A DNA stretch of 33,209 nucleotides from assembly GCA_016875405.1 (NCBI GenBank), contig VGRJ01000043.1:1-33209 (forward strand), read 5' to 3'. The notes beneath the pieces were generated by a model, which saw nothing but the letters and a program-made list of their open reading frames with translations, was not told where the DNA came from and ran no database searches. Positions 24,156 to 31,989 of the stretch are shown one piece after another (the stretch's first letter is position 1; each line of letters starts with the position of its first letter). The DNA is from Deltaproteobacteria bacterium (GTDB taxonomy: Bacteria; Myxococcota_A; Polyangia; Polyangiales; Polyangiaceae). Position numbers and translations under genes: made by a program.

Positions 24156-24592
24156 GCCGCGCCTTTCCATGAAGGGCGAGGACGGAACCACCGACACCGG
24201 GCGAACCCGCGCAGCCTCACCTCGGCCCGCTCGATGTCAGGGTGCGCTCCCGGCTCGCAGGCCCCTCGCGGCGAGAAGTTCACGTCCGCGTGCGGGCTCG
24301 TGTTCACGGTGGGTTCATGACTCCAGTGCTTCCCCGAGCGCTCGCCTTGGTGCCACTCCTCGGGTCCGTCGTCGGCGGCTCGGACGCGAGCTCATCGAGC
24401 GGCAGCGGCGCATCGGGTGCGACCTCCGGCAACACGAGCACCTCGACGACGGCGTCGCGACGATCCGCGATGCATTGCTGACCTACTGTCAGTGACTCGC
24501 GCGGCGCGGGCTCGGCCCTCGCTTGCAAGCCGTACGCTCCACGTCGCCACGTGCATGCGTCGACGGCGTACGCTACCCTGCCAGGAGATTCC
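24156..24592. other. 437-bp divergent intergenic region
   Basis: This gap separates two divergently transcribed lipoprotein genes and must hold their promoters. Its middle contains a short reading frame (24317-24481) that looks like the start of another lipoprotein. An AGGAG ribosome site for the right-hand gene is at its end. No RNA gene or strong palindrome was seen. Confidence 0.45.
24317..24481 (+). pseudogene. Possible remnant of a lipoprotein gene
   Basis: A 54-residue frame starts with a signal-peptide-like MTPVLPRALALVPLLGSVVGG and continues as a Ser/Gly/Thr linker (SDASSSSGSGASGATSGNTS), just as myxobacterial lipoproteins do, then stops. Where the lipidated Cys is expected there is Gly (VVGGSD, not VVGCSD). 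It may be the eroded start of a lost lipoprotein gene. No good ribosome site is seen, and a chance reading frame cannot be excluded. Confidence 0.3.
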
Positions 24593-25456
24593 ATGACGCG
24601 TCCCGAGGATGCTCCTTCGCCAGGCAAGGCCCGTCGCTCGCTCGGGGTGCTGGCGCTCGCGGCGAGCGGGTTCATCGTCACCATGAGCGGCTGCATGCGG
24701 CCCGTGTCGTCGGTGCCGCAGGTGACCGAGCGCGCCTTGCGGACGGTCGGCGAGACGGTCGAGGCCAGGCGAGCCCGCCCCTCCCTGACGGCGGCGTTCC
24801 GACGAGCCGAACGCCCTGATGGTTCGGTCGAGCTCCGCCTCGGCGTGACGTGGCTGTCTTCCTGCACGCGAACACGGCAGGTACTCGTCGAGAACACGAC
24901 CGTGACCCGCGACTCGGAGCCCGACACGGCAGGCAACGTGCTCGCGACCGGCTTCGGCGCGGCGTTGCTCGGAAGCGGCGCAGTTGCGATCGGTCATTTC
25001 GGTGCCACCCTGCCCTCGCAAGCGACCGACTGCCGACCCGACGCGGGCTCCGAGTGCTTCGATCCCGCTGCGGCCGCCGTCGGCGTCGGCGTCACGCTCG
25101 CGACCCTCGGTGCGATCGCGCTCGGTGGTGGAATTTACGGCCTCGTCGCGAGGCCGGAGCAGACGGTGGCGGTCGACGAGCGGGTGGTCGAGACGGTGGA
25201 GCCGGAGCAGCGCTGCGGAGAGCCCGTCGAGCTGCACGATCTCACGATCGGCATCGAGCCAACCCACCCGGGTGTCGCCGACGCGCGGGTCGACGGCAGC
25301 GGCGCCGCGACGCTGATCCTTCCGGCAGGGTTGCCGCCGAGCAAGGTGGTGGTCCGCGGCGTCCCGACACACCTGGAAGCCAGGGTGGACGAGGGCGCGG
25401 CGCTCGGCTGGACCTCTCCGACGCGCTCGACCGACGCGACCGAGGTGGTCCGATGA
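24593..25456 (+). CDS. Lipoprotein with two hydrophobic segments, first of a paralogous pair
   Basis: A 287-residue predicted lipoprotein of unknown function. The signal segment ends MSGC (Cys34). Two long hydrophobic, Gly/Ala-rich stretches lie at about residues 115-137 and 158-186, separated by a short Cys-containing loop (DCRPDAGSECFD). A C-terminal region follows, with RCGEPVELHDLTIGI and DARVDGSGAATLILP. AGGAG lies 6 bases before ATG 24593. The next gene overlaps by 4 bases (ATGA) and has the same architecture: lipobox Cys at the same residue 34, two hydrophobic stretches with a Cys loop between them, and an ARVD-SG-A motif. A lipid anchor plus two membrane-type helices is an unusual topology. 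Confidence 0.82.
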   Translation: MTRPEDAPSPGKARRSLGVLALAASGFIVTMSGCMRPVSSVPQVTERALRTVGETVEARRARPSLTAAFRRAERPDGSVELRLGVTWLSSCTRTRQVLVENTTVTRDSEPDTAGNVLATGFGAALLGSGAVAIGHFGATLPSQATDCRPDAGSECFDPAAAAVGVGVTLATLGAIALGGGIYGLVARPEQTVAVDERVVETVEPEQRCGEPVELHDLTIGIEPTHPGVADARVDGSGAATLILPAGLPPSKVVVRGVPTHLEARVDEGAALGWTSPTRSTDATEVVR

Positions 25457-26367
25457 CCGCACGAGCCTCGGGCTTGCGAGCAACCCGGCACACCCTCGCC
25501 CGTCAGCTGGCGCGAGCCCTCGCGTGCTTCCTCGTCAGCACCGCGCTCGGCTGCGCGAGCACCCAGTCCGTGACGCGGGAGGCCGGCCGAACCAGGGTCA
25601 GCGGCACCTTCGAGATCCCGCCGGACGGAGGACTCGCCGCATCGCTCGAGAGTTGGCCCAACGAGCTCGCGGTCCGGCTCACCCTCCGGCGCGACTGCGT
25701 CCGCATCGAGGCCGGCAGCGTCCAGCGCGCGACCGCGACGACGACGCGCCCCGACCCCGCGGCGACGTGGCTGCAGCTTGCGTCCGGCGTGACGCTCGCG
25801 GTGTCGTCCGGGCTCGTGCTCGGGAACGCGATGCCCGACGCCGACCCTCACTGCATCCGCACGGAAGACGGGTGCGTGTCATCGCGCGGTGGCGCCGTGG
25901 TGGGCGGGACGCTCCTCGCGCTGACCGCGGTCCCGCTGCTCGCGTCGGCGGTCCACGACCTCGCGACGGGCGATCGCACCACGGTGAGCGTCACCTCGGA
26001 GCCCTACGACCTGCGCCAAGAGCGCCAGGCGTGCGGCGCGGCGAAGGACCTCGAAGGCTCGATGGTCCTCCTCGACGACGAGGTGCTCGGCTTCCCCTCG
26101 GCGCGCGTCGACGCGAGCGGGTTGGCGCGGCTGCGCCTCGCTCCACCGCCCGCCGGCGCAGTGCCGCGAACCCGGCGGCTCGTGCTCTCGGAGCCATCCG
26201 CCGGGGCCGCGCGGCTCGCCTCCCGCGACCTCGTGCTCGCACGCGTGGAGCTCCCCGGCAGCGCCTTACCGCCGCGCGCCAGCGCCGCAGACCCTAGCGT
26301 GCCCCGAGCCGACGTACCCGCTCCGAGCGAGGCCCGCGAGGCTTCGCCGTTCAGCCCGAGTCGTTGA
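25453..26367 (+). CDS. Lipoprotein with two hydrophobic segments, second of a paralogous pair
   Basis: A 304-residue predicted lipoprotein (Cys34, ALGC), paralogous to the preceding gene. Hydrophobic stretches are at about residues 104-127 and 145-170, with HCIRTEDGC between them. These are followed by QACGAAKDLEGSMVLL and SARVDASGLARLRL, matching the same positions in its neighbour. It differs by a Pro/Ala/Ser-rich C-terminal tail of about 45 residues. The ATG overlaps the stop of the first gene (ATGA), so the pair is cotranscribed and probably coupled. The last 17 bases overlap the end of the convergent cysN gene. Function unknown. Confidence 0.82.
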   Translation: MTARASGLRATRHTLARQLARALACFLVSTALGCASTQSVTREAGRTRVSGTFEIPPDGGLAASLESWPNELAVRLTLRRDCVRIEAGSVQRATATTTRPDPAATWLQLASGVTLAVSSGLVLGNAMPDADPHCIRTEDGCVSSRGGAVVGGTLLALTAVPLLASAVHDLATGDRTTVSVTSEPYDLRQERQACGAAKDLEGSMVLLDDEVLGFPSARVDASGLARLRLAPPPAGAVPRTRRLVLSEPSAGAARLASRDLVLARVELPGSALPPRASAADPSVPRADVPAPSEAREASPFSPSR

Positions 26368-27646
26368 CCAGCATCGTCGCCGCGACGGTCTCGCCGTCCG
26401 CCGGATCGACGAGCAGCGCGCTGCCGAGCGCCCGGTCCTGCGCGTAGGAGGTCGCGAGGATCGGCTCGCCGAGCACGACCTGGAGCCGACCGAGGTCGTT
26501 CAGCTTGAGCTCGTCGGCCGGGGTGGTGGCGCCCGTCGAGACGTCGAGGCGATGCGAGACGCCGACGAGCTTCGCCTGCACCCGTCGGCTCTGGTGTTTG
26601 AGCCAGAGGCGCATCCCGGCGCGTGCCGGGCGGGTCGCGAGCCAGGCCGCGTCGAGGGTCACGCTCTGCCGCAACTGGAGCCCGTCAGGAAGGGCCGCGC
26701 CTTGCACGACGTAGGCGCCCCGCCCTGCGTCGACGTCGTCGGCGAGGCTCACGACGATCGACTCGCCCGACTCCGCGAGAGCCTGGCCGCCGACGTCCCC
26801 GATGACATGGCGGTCGATCCGCGTGACCGAGCTCTCCAGCATTCCGGGAGCGACGAGGACCCGATCGCCGACGGCCATGCCTCCGCCGACGAGCCGACCG
26901 GCGAGGCCGCGGAAGGTCGCGAAATCCTCGCGCTGCGGACGGATCACCCACGCCACCGGCAGCACGCCCACCCCGAGCGTCGAGGGCGCGACGCGCACGG
27001 TCTCGAGTGACTCGAGCACCGCGGGACCGTCGTACCAAGGCATCCGCGTCGAGCGCTCCACCACGTTGTCGCCGTCGAGCGCACACACCGGGATGAAGCG
27101 CAGCCGCGTCTCCCATGGGAGTGCCTCGACGTGCCGCCGCGCCTCCGCGGCGAGCGACTCGAAGCGGGCCTCCTCGAAGCCGACGCGGTCCATCTTGTTC
27201 ACGACCACGAATACGACGGGCACGCGCAAGAGCGCGGTGATCGCGAGGTGCCGGCGCGTCTGCTCCGTGAGACCTCGCTCGGCGTCGATGAGGACGATGG
27301 CGGCCTCGGCTTGCGACGCACCGGTCACCATGTTGCGCGTGTACTGGACGTGCCCGGGTGTGTCCGCGAGCACGAAGCGGCGGCGCGGCGTCGCGAAGTA
27401 GCGCCAAGCGGCGTCGATGGTGATGCCCTGCTCTCGCTCGGCGCGCAGGCCATCGGTGACGAGGGCGAGCTCGGTGCGCGAGAAGCCACGGCGGGCGCTG
27501 ACCTCCTCGATGTGCGCGAGCTGGTCGCGCATCAAGGCGCGCGCGTCGAGCAGGATGCGGCCGATCAGCGTGCTCTTGCCGTCGTCGACGCTGCCCGCCG
27601 TCGCGCAGATCAGCGTGCCGAGCGTGGGTGGGGTGACGTCGCTCAT
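26351..27646 (-). CDS. cysN: Sulfate adenylyltransferase subunit 1 (GTPase)
   Basis: A 431-residue EF-Tu-like GTPase subunit of ATP sulfurylase. GTP hydrolysis by CysN drives formation of adenosine 5'-phosphosulfate (APS) by CysD. The GTPase motifs are G1 GSVDDGKST (residues 18-26), G2 ITID, G3 DTPGH (95-99) and G4 NKMD (150-153), followed by two beta-barrel domains. It ends where CysN ends, with no fused APS kinase (CysC). It follows cysD with TGATG overlap. The 3' end overlaps the convergent lipoprotein gene by 17 bp. Confidence 0.96.
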   Translation of the reverse strand: MSDVTPPTLGTLICATAGSVDDGKSTLIGRILLDARALMRDQLAHIEEVSARRGFSRTELALVTDGLRAEREQGITIDAAWRYFATPRRRFVLADTPGHVQYTRNMVTGASQAEAAIVLIDAERGLTEQTRRHLAITALLRVPVVFVVVNKMDRVGFEEARFESLAAEARRHVEALPWETRLRFIPVCALDGDNVVERSTRMPWYDGPAVLESLETVRVAPSTLGVGVLPVAWVIRPQREDFATFRGLAGRLVGGGMAVGDRVLVAPGMLESSVTRIDRHVIGDVGGQALAESGESIVVSLADDVDAGRGAYVVQGAALPDGLQLRQSVTLDAAWLATRPARAGMRLWLKHQSRRVQAKLVGVSHRLDVSTGATTPADELKLNDLGRLQVVLGEPILATSYAQDRALGSALLVDPADGETVAATMLVNDSG

Positions 27647-28563
27647 CAGAAGTAGCCCTCGCGCTTGCGGTCTTCCATCGCAGCCTCGCTAAACTGGTCG
27701 TCGGCGCGCGTCGCGCCCCGCTCGGTGACGTCGGCCGCGACGATCTCGCCGATCACCTCGTCGAGCGTCGACGCCGTCGAGCGCACCGCACCGGTGCACG
27801 TCGCGTCACCGACCGTCCGGAAGCGCACCGAGGTGCGAAACGGCACCTCGCCCGGTCCCGGCGCCATGACGTCGGTCACGGCGTAGAGCATCCGACCGCG
27901 CTCGAACACCTCCCGCTCGTGGGCGAAGTAGATCGAGGGGAGCGCGAGGCCTTCGTCAGCGATGTACTGCCACACGTCGAGCTCGGTCCAGTTCGAGATC
28001 GGGAAGACCCGCAGGTGCTGCCCGCTCCGGACGTGGAGGTTCAACACCTGCCAGAGCTCGGGTCGCTGCTTGCTCGGATCCCATTGCCCGAGCTCGTCCC
28101 GCACGCTCACGATGCGCTCTTTCGCGCGCGCTCTGTCCTCGTCGCGGCGGGCTCCGCCGAAGAGCACGTCGAAGCGATGCTCGTCGACCGCCTCGAGCAA
28201 GGTCACCGACTGCAGGCGGTTGCGGCTCGCCCGCGGGCCGGTTTCGTCCTGCACCGTGCCGCGTGCGATCGAGTCCTCGACCTTCGCGACGATGAGCCGC
28301 TCCCCGAGCGCGGCCACCTTCGCGTCTCGGAAGGCGAGCACCTCGTCGAAGTTCTGGCCAGTGTCGACGTGCAAGAGCGGAAAAGGAAACCGCCCCGGGC
28401 GAAACGCCTTCTCGGCGAGGCGCAGAAGGACGATCGAGTCCTTGCCGCCCGAGAACAGAAGGGCGGGTCGCTCGCGCTCGGCGCTCGCCTCGCGAAGCAC
28501 GTGGATGGCCTCGTCCTCGAGGCGCCTCAGGTGGAGGTTGTTGCCGGTGGCCACGCACTCCAT
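27646..28563 (-). CDS. cysD: Sulfate adenylyltransferase subunit 2
   Basis: A 305-residue catalytic subunit of ATP sulfurylase, of the PP-loop ATP pyrophosphatase superfamily. The PP-loop is SGGKDS (residues 38-43). Conserved CysD segments follow: HVDTGQNFDEVLAFRD, FGGARRDEDRARAKERI, FPISNWTELDVWQYI and the C-terminal EAAMEDRKREGYF. The length matches the family. It is the first gene of a minus-strand cysDN operon and is divergent from cysH with only 53 bp between the start codons. A palindrome lies in that gap. Confidence 0.97.
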   Translation of the reverse strand: MECVATGNNLHLRRLEDEAIHVLREASAERERPALLFSGGKDSIVLLRLAEKAFRPGRFPFPLLHVDTGQNFDEVLAFRDAKVAALGERLIVAKVEDSIARGTVQDETGPRASRNRLQSVTLLEAVDEHRFDVLFGGARRDEDRARAKERIVSVRDELGQWDPSKQRPELWQVLNLHVRSGQHLRVFPISNWTELDVWQYIADEGLALPSIYFAHEREVFERGRMLYAVTDVMAPGPGEVPFRTSVRFRTVGDATCTGAVRSTASTLDEVIGEIVAADVTERGATRADDQFSEAAMEDRKREGYF

Positions 28564-28565
28564 TG

Positions 28566-28585
28566 TAGAAGACAGCTGTCTTGTA
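28566..28585. promoter_or_regulatory. Palindrome in the cysD-cysH divergent promoter
   Basis: AAGACAGCTGTCTT (28569-28582) is a perfect 14-bp palindrome, and two more base pairs match on each side after one mismatch (28566-28585). It begins 2 bases before the cysD start codon on one side. On the other side it overlaps TTGTAA (28581-28586), which is 18 bp from TAGACT (28605-28610), a fair -35/-10 pair for cysH. It is well placed as an operator for both sulfur operons. The regulator is not in this window. Confidence 0.55.
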
Positions 28586-28610
28586 AAGCAACCTTGGCGT
28601 CGGTTAGACT
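28581..28610 (+). promoter_or_regulatory. Candidate cysH promoter giving a leaderless mRNA
   Basis: TTGTAA at 28581-28586 and TAGACT at 28605-28610 are spaced by 18 bp. The cysH ATG is only 6 bases after the -10 element, where transcription itself would be expected to start. No ribosome site fits in between, so a leaderless message is likely if this promoter is used. Confidence 0.4.
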
Positions 28611-28616
28611 CGCACC

Positions 28617-29372
28617 ATGACGGTCGCGAGCGAGGAGACCCCCTCGGAGGAGGCGCCCTGGAGCGCGTGGATCGACTGGTCGGTCGCGCGGTTCGGGGCG
28701 TCCCTGAGGCTCGCGTGCAGCCTGAGCGTGGAGGACACGCTGCTCGTCGACGCGCTTGCCGAGAGCGCCGCCCGCCGCGGCCTCGCTCGCAGCCATGCGC
28801 CGCAGGTGTTCGTCCTCGATACCGGCCGGCTTCACGAAGAGTCGTACCGGGTCCTCGCGTCGCTGCGTGAGCGTTACGACCTCACGTTCGACGTCCGAGC
28901 GCCGGCGACGCGGAGCCTCGAGGACCTCGTGCGAAACCGGGGACCGCTGTCGTTTTACGACTCGGTCGAGGCGCGCCGCGAGTGCTGCGGGATCCGCAAG
29001 GTCGAGCCGCTCGCGCGCGCGCTCGACGGCGCCTCTGCCTGGATGACCGGCCAGCGGCGGGCGCAGGCGGTGACACGGACGAGTCTCCTGCCGCTCGAAC
29101 GCGACGACGCCCACCGCGGCATCGCCAAGGTGAACCCCCTCGCGCTCGTGACCGACGAGGCGCTGTGGGCCGAGGCCGAGCGCCGCAGCGTCGTCATCCA
29201 CCCGCTGCATCGCCAGGGCTACCCGTCGATCGGCTGCGCGCCATGCACGCGGGCCGTCGCGCCGGGAGAGGACGCGCGCGCGGGGCGCTGGTGGTGGGAG
29301 GATCCCGCCCACAAGGAGTGCGGGCTCCACGTCGCGCGCTCCAATCCCCAGACGGGGGGGAAGCCGACATGA
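28617..29372 (+). CDS. cysH: Assimilatory adenylyl-sulfate (APS) reductase
   Basis: A 251-residue reductase that converts activated sulfate to sulfite using thioredoxin. The four iron-sulfur Cys that mark the APS-reducing type are present: Cys123-Cys124 (RECCGIRK), Cys207 and Cys210 (GCAPC). The redox Cys235 lies in KECGLH. Those [4Fe-4S] Cys are absent in PAPS-type CysH, so the substrate should be APS. This agrees with the absence of an APS kinase in the cluster. The start ATG at 28617 is the first possible one. The stop overlaps the next start (ATGA). Confidence 0.95.
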   Translation: MTVASEETPSEEAPWSAWIDWSVARFGASLRLACSLSVEDTLLVDALAESAARRGLARSHAPQVFVLDTGRLHEESYRVLASLRERYDLTFDVRAPATRSLEDLVRNRGPLSFYDSVEARRECCGIRKVEPLARALDGASAWMTGQRRAQAVTRTSLLPLERDDAHRGIAKVNPLALVTDEALWAEAERRSVVIHPLHRQGYPSIGCAPCTRAVAPGEDARAGRWWWEDPAHKECGLHVARSNPQTGGKPT

Positions 29373-30010
29373 GCCGCACGCCGGGCCTTCCGCTCGTGCT
29401 CCGCCTCGAAGGACGCCGCGTGCTGCTCGTCGGCGCGGGCACCATTGCGGCCGGCAAGCTCGCCGCGCTGCTGCGGGCTGGCGCGCGGGTCCGCGTGGTC
29501 GCCCCTGCCGTCACCGAGGAGGTGGCTCGCCTCGCCGAAGATGCCGGCGCCGAGGTCGTCGTGCGCGAGGTGACGGAGAGCGACCTCGACGACGTGCGCT
29601 TCGTCGTGACGGCGACGCCCCACGCGGTGTCGCGGCAGGTTCGCGGCTGGGCCGACGCGCGGCGGCTCCTCTTGCTCGCGGTGGACGACGTGGCCGCGAC
29701 GGACGCGCACTCGCCCGCGGTGTTCGAGCGAGGCGGCGTGACGATCGCGCTCTCGAGCGACGGTCGCGCCCCGGCGCTGGTTGGCTTTCTGCGTCAGCTG
29801 CTCGAGGCGGCGCTCCCCAGCGAGGAGGAGCTAGCCGAGTGGCTCCGCCTCGCCGACGACGAGCGCGCTATCTGGAAGGCCGAGGGGCTCCCGCTGGGCG
29901 AGCGTCGAAGGCGGCTCGTCGGGCGGCTCTGCGAACAGGGTGGAGCCTGCCGCCACGTCGCGCCGAGCGAGGCTCCCGACCCCACGGGAGCCGCCGAGGT
30001 CCAGCCGTGA
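29369..30010 (+). CDS. Precorrin-2 dehydrogenase / sirohydrochlorin ferrochelatase (siroheme synthase N-domain)
   Basis: A 213-residue protein corresponding to the N-terminal part of CysG (Met8p-like). It oxidises precorrin-2 with NAD and may insert iron to give siroheme, the cofactor of the nearby sulfite reductase. It has the Rossmann motif VLLVGAGTIAAGKLAALLRAGARVRVVAP, then VRFVVTATPHAVSRQV, the VDDVAATDAHSPAVFERGGVTIALSSDGRAPALVGFLRQLLE segment, and a helical tail. The methyltransferase domain found in fused CysG is absent, so uroporphyrinogen-III methylation must come from another gene outside this window. It is coupled to cysH by a 4-base overlap. Confidence 0.92.
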   Translation: MSRTPGLPLVLRLEGRRVLLVGAGTIAAGKLAALLRAGARVRVVAPAVTEEVARLAEDAGAEVVVREVTESDLDDVRFVVTATPHAVSRQVRGWADARRLLLLAVDDVAATDAHSPAVFERGGVTIALSSDGRAPALVGFLRQLLEAALPSEEELAEWLRLADDERAIWKAEGLPLGERRRRLVGRLCEQGGACRHVAPSEAPDPTGAAEVQP

Positions 30011-30024
30011 GCGCGCCCGCATAA

Positions 30025-31002
30025 ATGACTTCTCTCAATTGCATACTCGGACTCCTCGGGGCCTGGTTTGCGCTCAACATGGGCGCGTCAGGGCTCGCAC
30101 CGTCGTTCGGCGCGGTGCTCGGCGCGCGGGTGGTCGAGGCTCCTCGCGCGCGCTGGCTCTTCGCGGGCTTCGTGATCCTGGGCGCGCTCGTGCTCGGCCC
30201 CACGGTCGCGAAGACGCTCTCGTCGGGGATCGTGCCGGTCGAGCGCTTCGACGCTCGCGCGACCCTGGTCGTTCTGCTGGCAACGAACGTGGCGATGCTG
30301 GTCGCGAACCTCGCGGCGATCCCGCAGTCGACGTCCTGGGTGATGGTCGCGGCGCTCGTCGCGCTCGGCATTCAGCAGGGAGCGCTGCTGACGCGCACGC
30401 TCACCCATCGGCTGCTGCCGGCGTGGCTCCTCCTGCCGCTCGCATCGTTCGGCTTGAGCGCGCTCGTCATGCGCGCGCTGTATCCCCTTCGCGGCGCGAA
30501 GAGCTTCGAGGTCCACGGCTGGCTCTTGCGCCACCGCCGCCTCGCTCACGGCCTCGCGCTGGCGAGCGCGTGCTACGTCGCGTTCGCGATCGGAGCAAAC
30601 AACGTCGCCAACGCCGTCGCACCACTCTCGGCCGCGGGCGCGCTCGAGGTCGGAACGGGGATGCTGGTCTTGTCGCCCCTGTTCGGGGTCGGCGCGCGGA
30701 TGTTCTCGGGGCCCGCTGACACGATCGCCCGCGACATCGTGCCGCTCGGCCTCGTCGCCGCGACGGCCTGCAACGCGATCGTCGCGAGCCTGCTCGTCGT
30801 CGCCTCGAGCCTCGGCCTGCCCCAGTCGCTCGTTCAGCTGAACGCTGCGGCGGTGCTGGGCGTCCTCCTGGTGAAGGAGGGTCGGTCGGGGCTCTTCACC
30901 GGCAAGAAGATGCGGTCGATGCTGGCGTTGTGGGCCATCACCCCTTCGCTGGCGGCGCTCCTCACCTTCGTGGCGCTCGAGCTCTCGGAGCGCTGGCGAT
31001 GA
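30025..31002 (+). CDS. PiT-family permease, probable sulfate transporter (CysP-type)
   Basis: A 325-residue polytopic membrane protein of the inorganic phosphate transporter family. The second half has the signature GANNVANAVAPLSAAGAL. The equivalent in the first half is ALNMGASGLAPSFGAVLGA, which resembles the NIGASG form of CysP sulfate permeases and not the GANDVAN form of true phosphate transporters. About ten hydrophobic helices are visible. It is located between the siroheme gene and cysK, with which it overlaps (ATGA), so uptake of sulfate is the likely job. Specificity is inferred from context and signature. Confidence 0.87.
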   Translation: MTSLNCILGLLGAWFALNMGASGLAPSFGAVLGARVVEAPRARWLFAGFVILGALVLGPTVAKTLSSGIVPVERFDARATLVVLLATNVAMLVANLAAIPQSTSWVMVAALVALGIQQGALLTRTLTHRLLPAWLLLPLASFGLSALVMRALYPLRGAKSFEVHGWLLRHRRLAHGLALASACYVAFAIGANNVANAVAPLSAAGALEVGTGMLVLSPLFGVGARMFSGPADTIARDIVPLGLVAATACNAIVASLLVVASSLGLPQSLVQLNAAAVLGVLLVKEGRSGLFTGKKMRSMLALWAITPSLAALLTFVALELSERWR

Positions 31003-31949
31003 CCGACGGGCGAACGGCACCGCGCGCAACCATCGCCAGCAGCGTGCTCGACCTCATCGGGCGGACGCCGCTCGTGAGGCTCGACCGCATCGCGCCGAAA
31101 GACGGCGCCGAGATCGTCGCCAAGCTCGAGGGCATGAACCCCGGCGGCAGCGCGAAGGACCGCGTCGCCTACCGCATGGTGCTCGCCGCCGAAGCCGAGG
31201 GCCGCCTCGGGCCCGGCAGCACCGTGATCGAGGGGACGAGCGGCAACACCGGCATCGGGCTCGCGATGGTGTGCGCGGCGCGCGGCTACCGCTGCGTGAT
31301 CGTGATGCCCGACTCGATGAGCCTCGAGCGCATCTACCTCGTGCAGCGCCTCGGCGCCGAGGTCGTCTTGACGCCTGCCAAGGACGACCTGGCGGGCGCG
31401 GTGCGCAAGGCCGAGGAGCTCGCCGCGAAGACGCCGGGCGCGTTCCTGCCGCGGCAGTTCGAGAACGCGAACAACCCGGGCGTGCACGCGACGACGACGG
31501 CCGAGGAGCTCCTCGAGGCGACGGGCGGCCGGATCGACGCGTTCGTTGCGGGGGTCGGCACGGGCGGGACGATCACCGGGGTTGGTCGGGTCTTGCGCGA
31601 GCGCTGCCCGGGCGTGTGCATCGTCGCGGTCGAGCCCGACGGCTCCGCGGTCCTCTCGGGCGAGCGGCCCGGACGCCACAAGATCCAGGGGATCGGCGCG
31701 GGCTTCGTGCCGAAGGTGCTCGATCGGGGCGTGATCGACGCGATCGTCCGGGTGCGCGACATCGAGGCCTTCGAGGCGATGAAGCGGCTCGGCGCACTCG
31801 AGGGGATCAACGCCGGGATCTCGGCCGGCGCGGCGGTGCACGTCGCGCTCGAGGTCGCATCACGCCTGCGGCCGGGACAGCGCGTCGTCACGGTCTTCCC
31901 CGACACGGGCGAGCGCTACCTGAGCTTGCAGCACTACTTCGAATTCTGA
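30999..31949 (+). CDS. cysK: Cysteine synthase (O-acetylserine sulfhydrylase)
   Basis: A 316-residue PLP enzyme that makes cysteine from O-acetylserine and sulfide. The PLP lysine is Lys53 in NPGGSAKDR (most family members have SVKDR). Further motifs are EGTSGNTGIGLAMV, MPDSMSLER, the phosphate-binding GVGTGGTITG, GIGAGFVPK, GINAGISAGAAVHVA and PDTGERYLS. The length matches CysK. The ATG overlaps the stop of the permease gene (ATGA). The last gene of the plus-strand operon cysH-siroheme-permease-cysK, it is convergent with the sulfite reductase gene, 40 bp away. Confidence 0.96.
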   Translation: MTDGRTAPRATIASSVLDLIGRTPLVRLDRIAPKDGAEIVAKLEGMNPGGSAKDRVAYRMVLAAEAEGRLGPGSTVIEGTSGNTGIGLAMVCAARGYRCVIVMPDSMSLERIYLVQRLGAEVVLTPAKDDLAGAVRKAEELAAKTPGAFLPRQFENANNPGVHATTTAEELLEATGGRIDAFVAGVGTGGTITGVGRVLRERCPGVCIVAVEPDGSAVLSGERPGRHKIQGIGAGFVPKVLDRGVIDAIVRVRDIEAFEAMKRLGALEGINAGISAGAAVHVALEVASRLRPGQRVVTVFPDTGERYLSLQHYFEF

Positions 31950-31989
31950 AGCCCGGGCCGTCGTCACGCGCTCGCGGGAGCCTGGCGGC

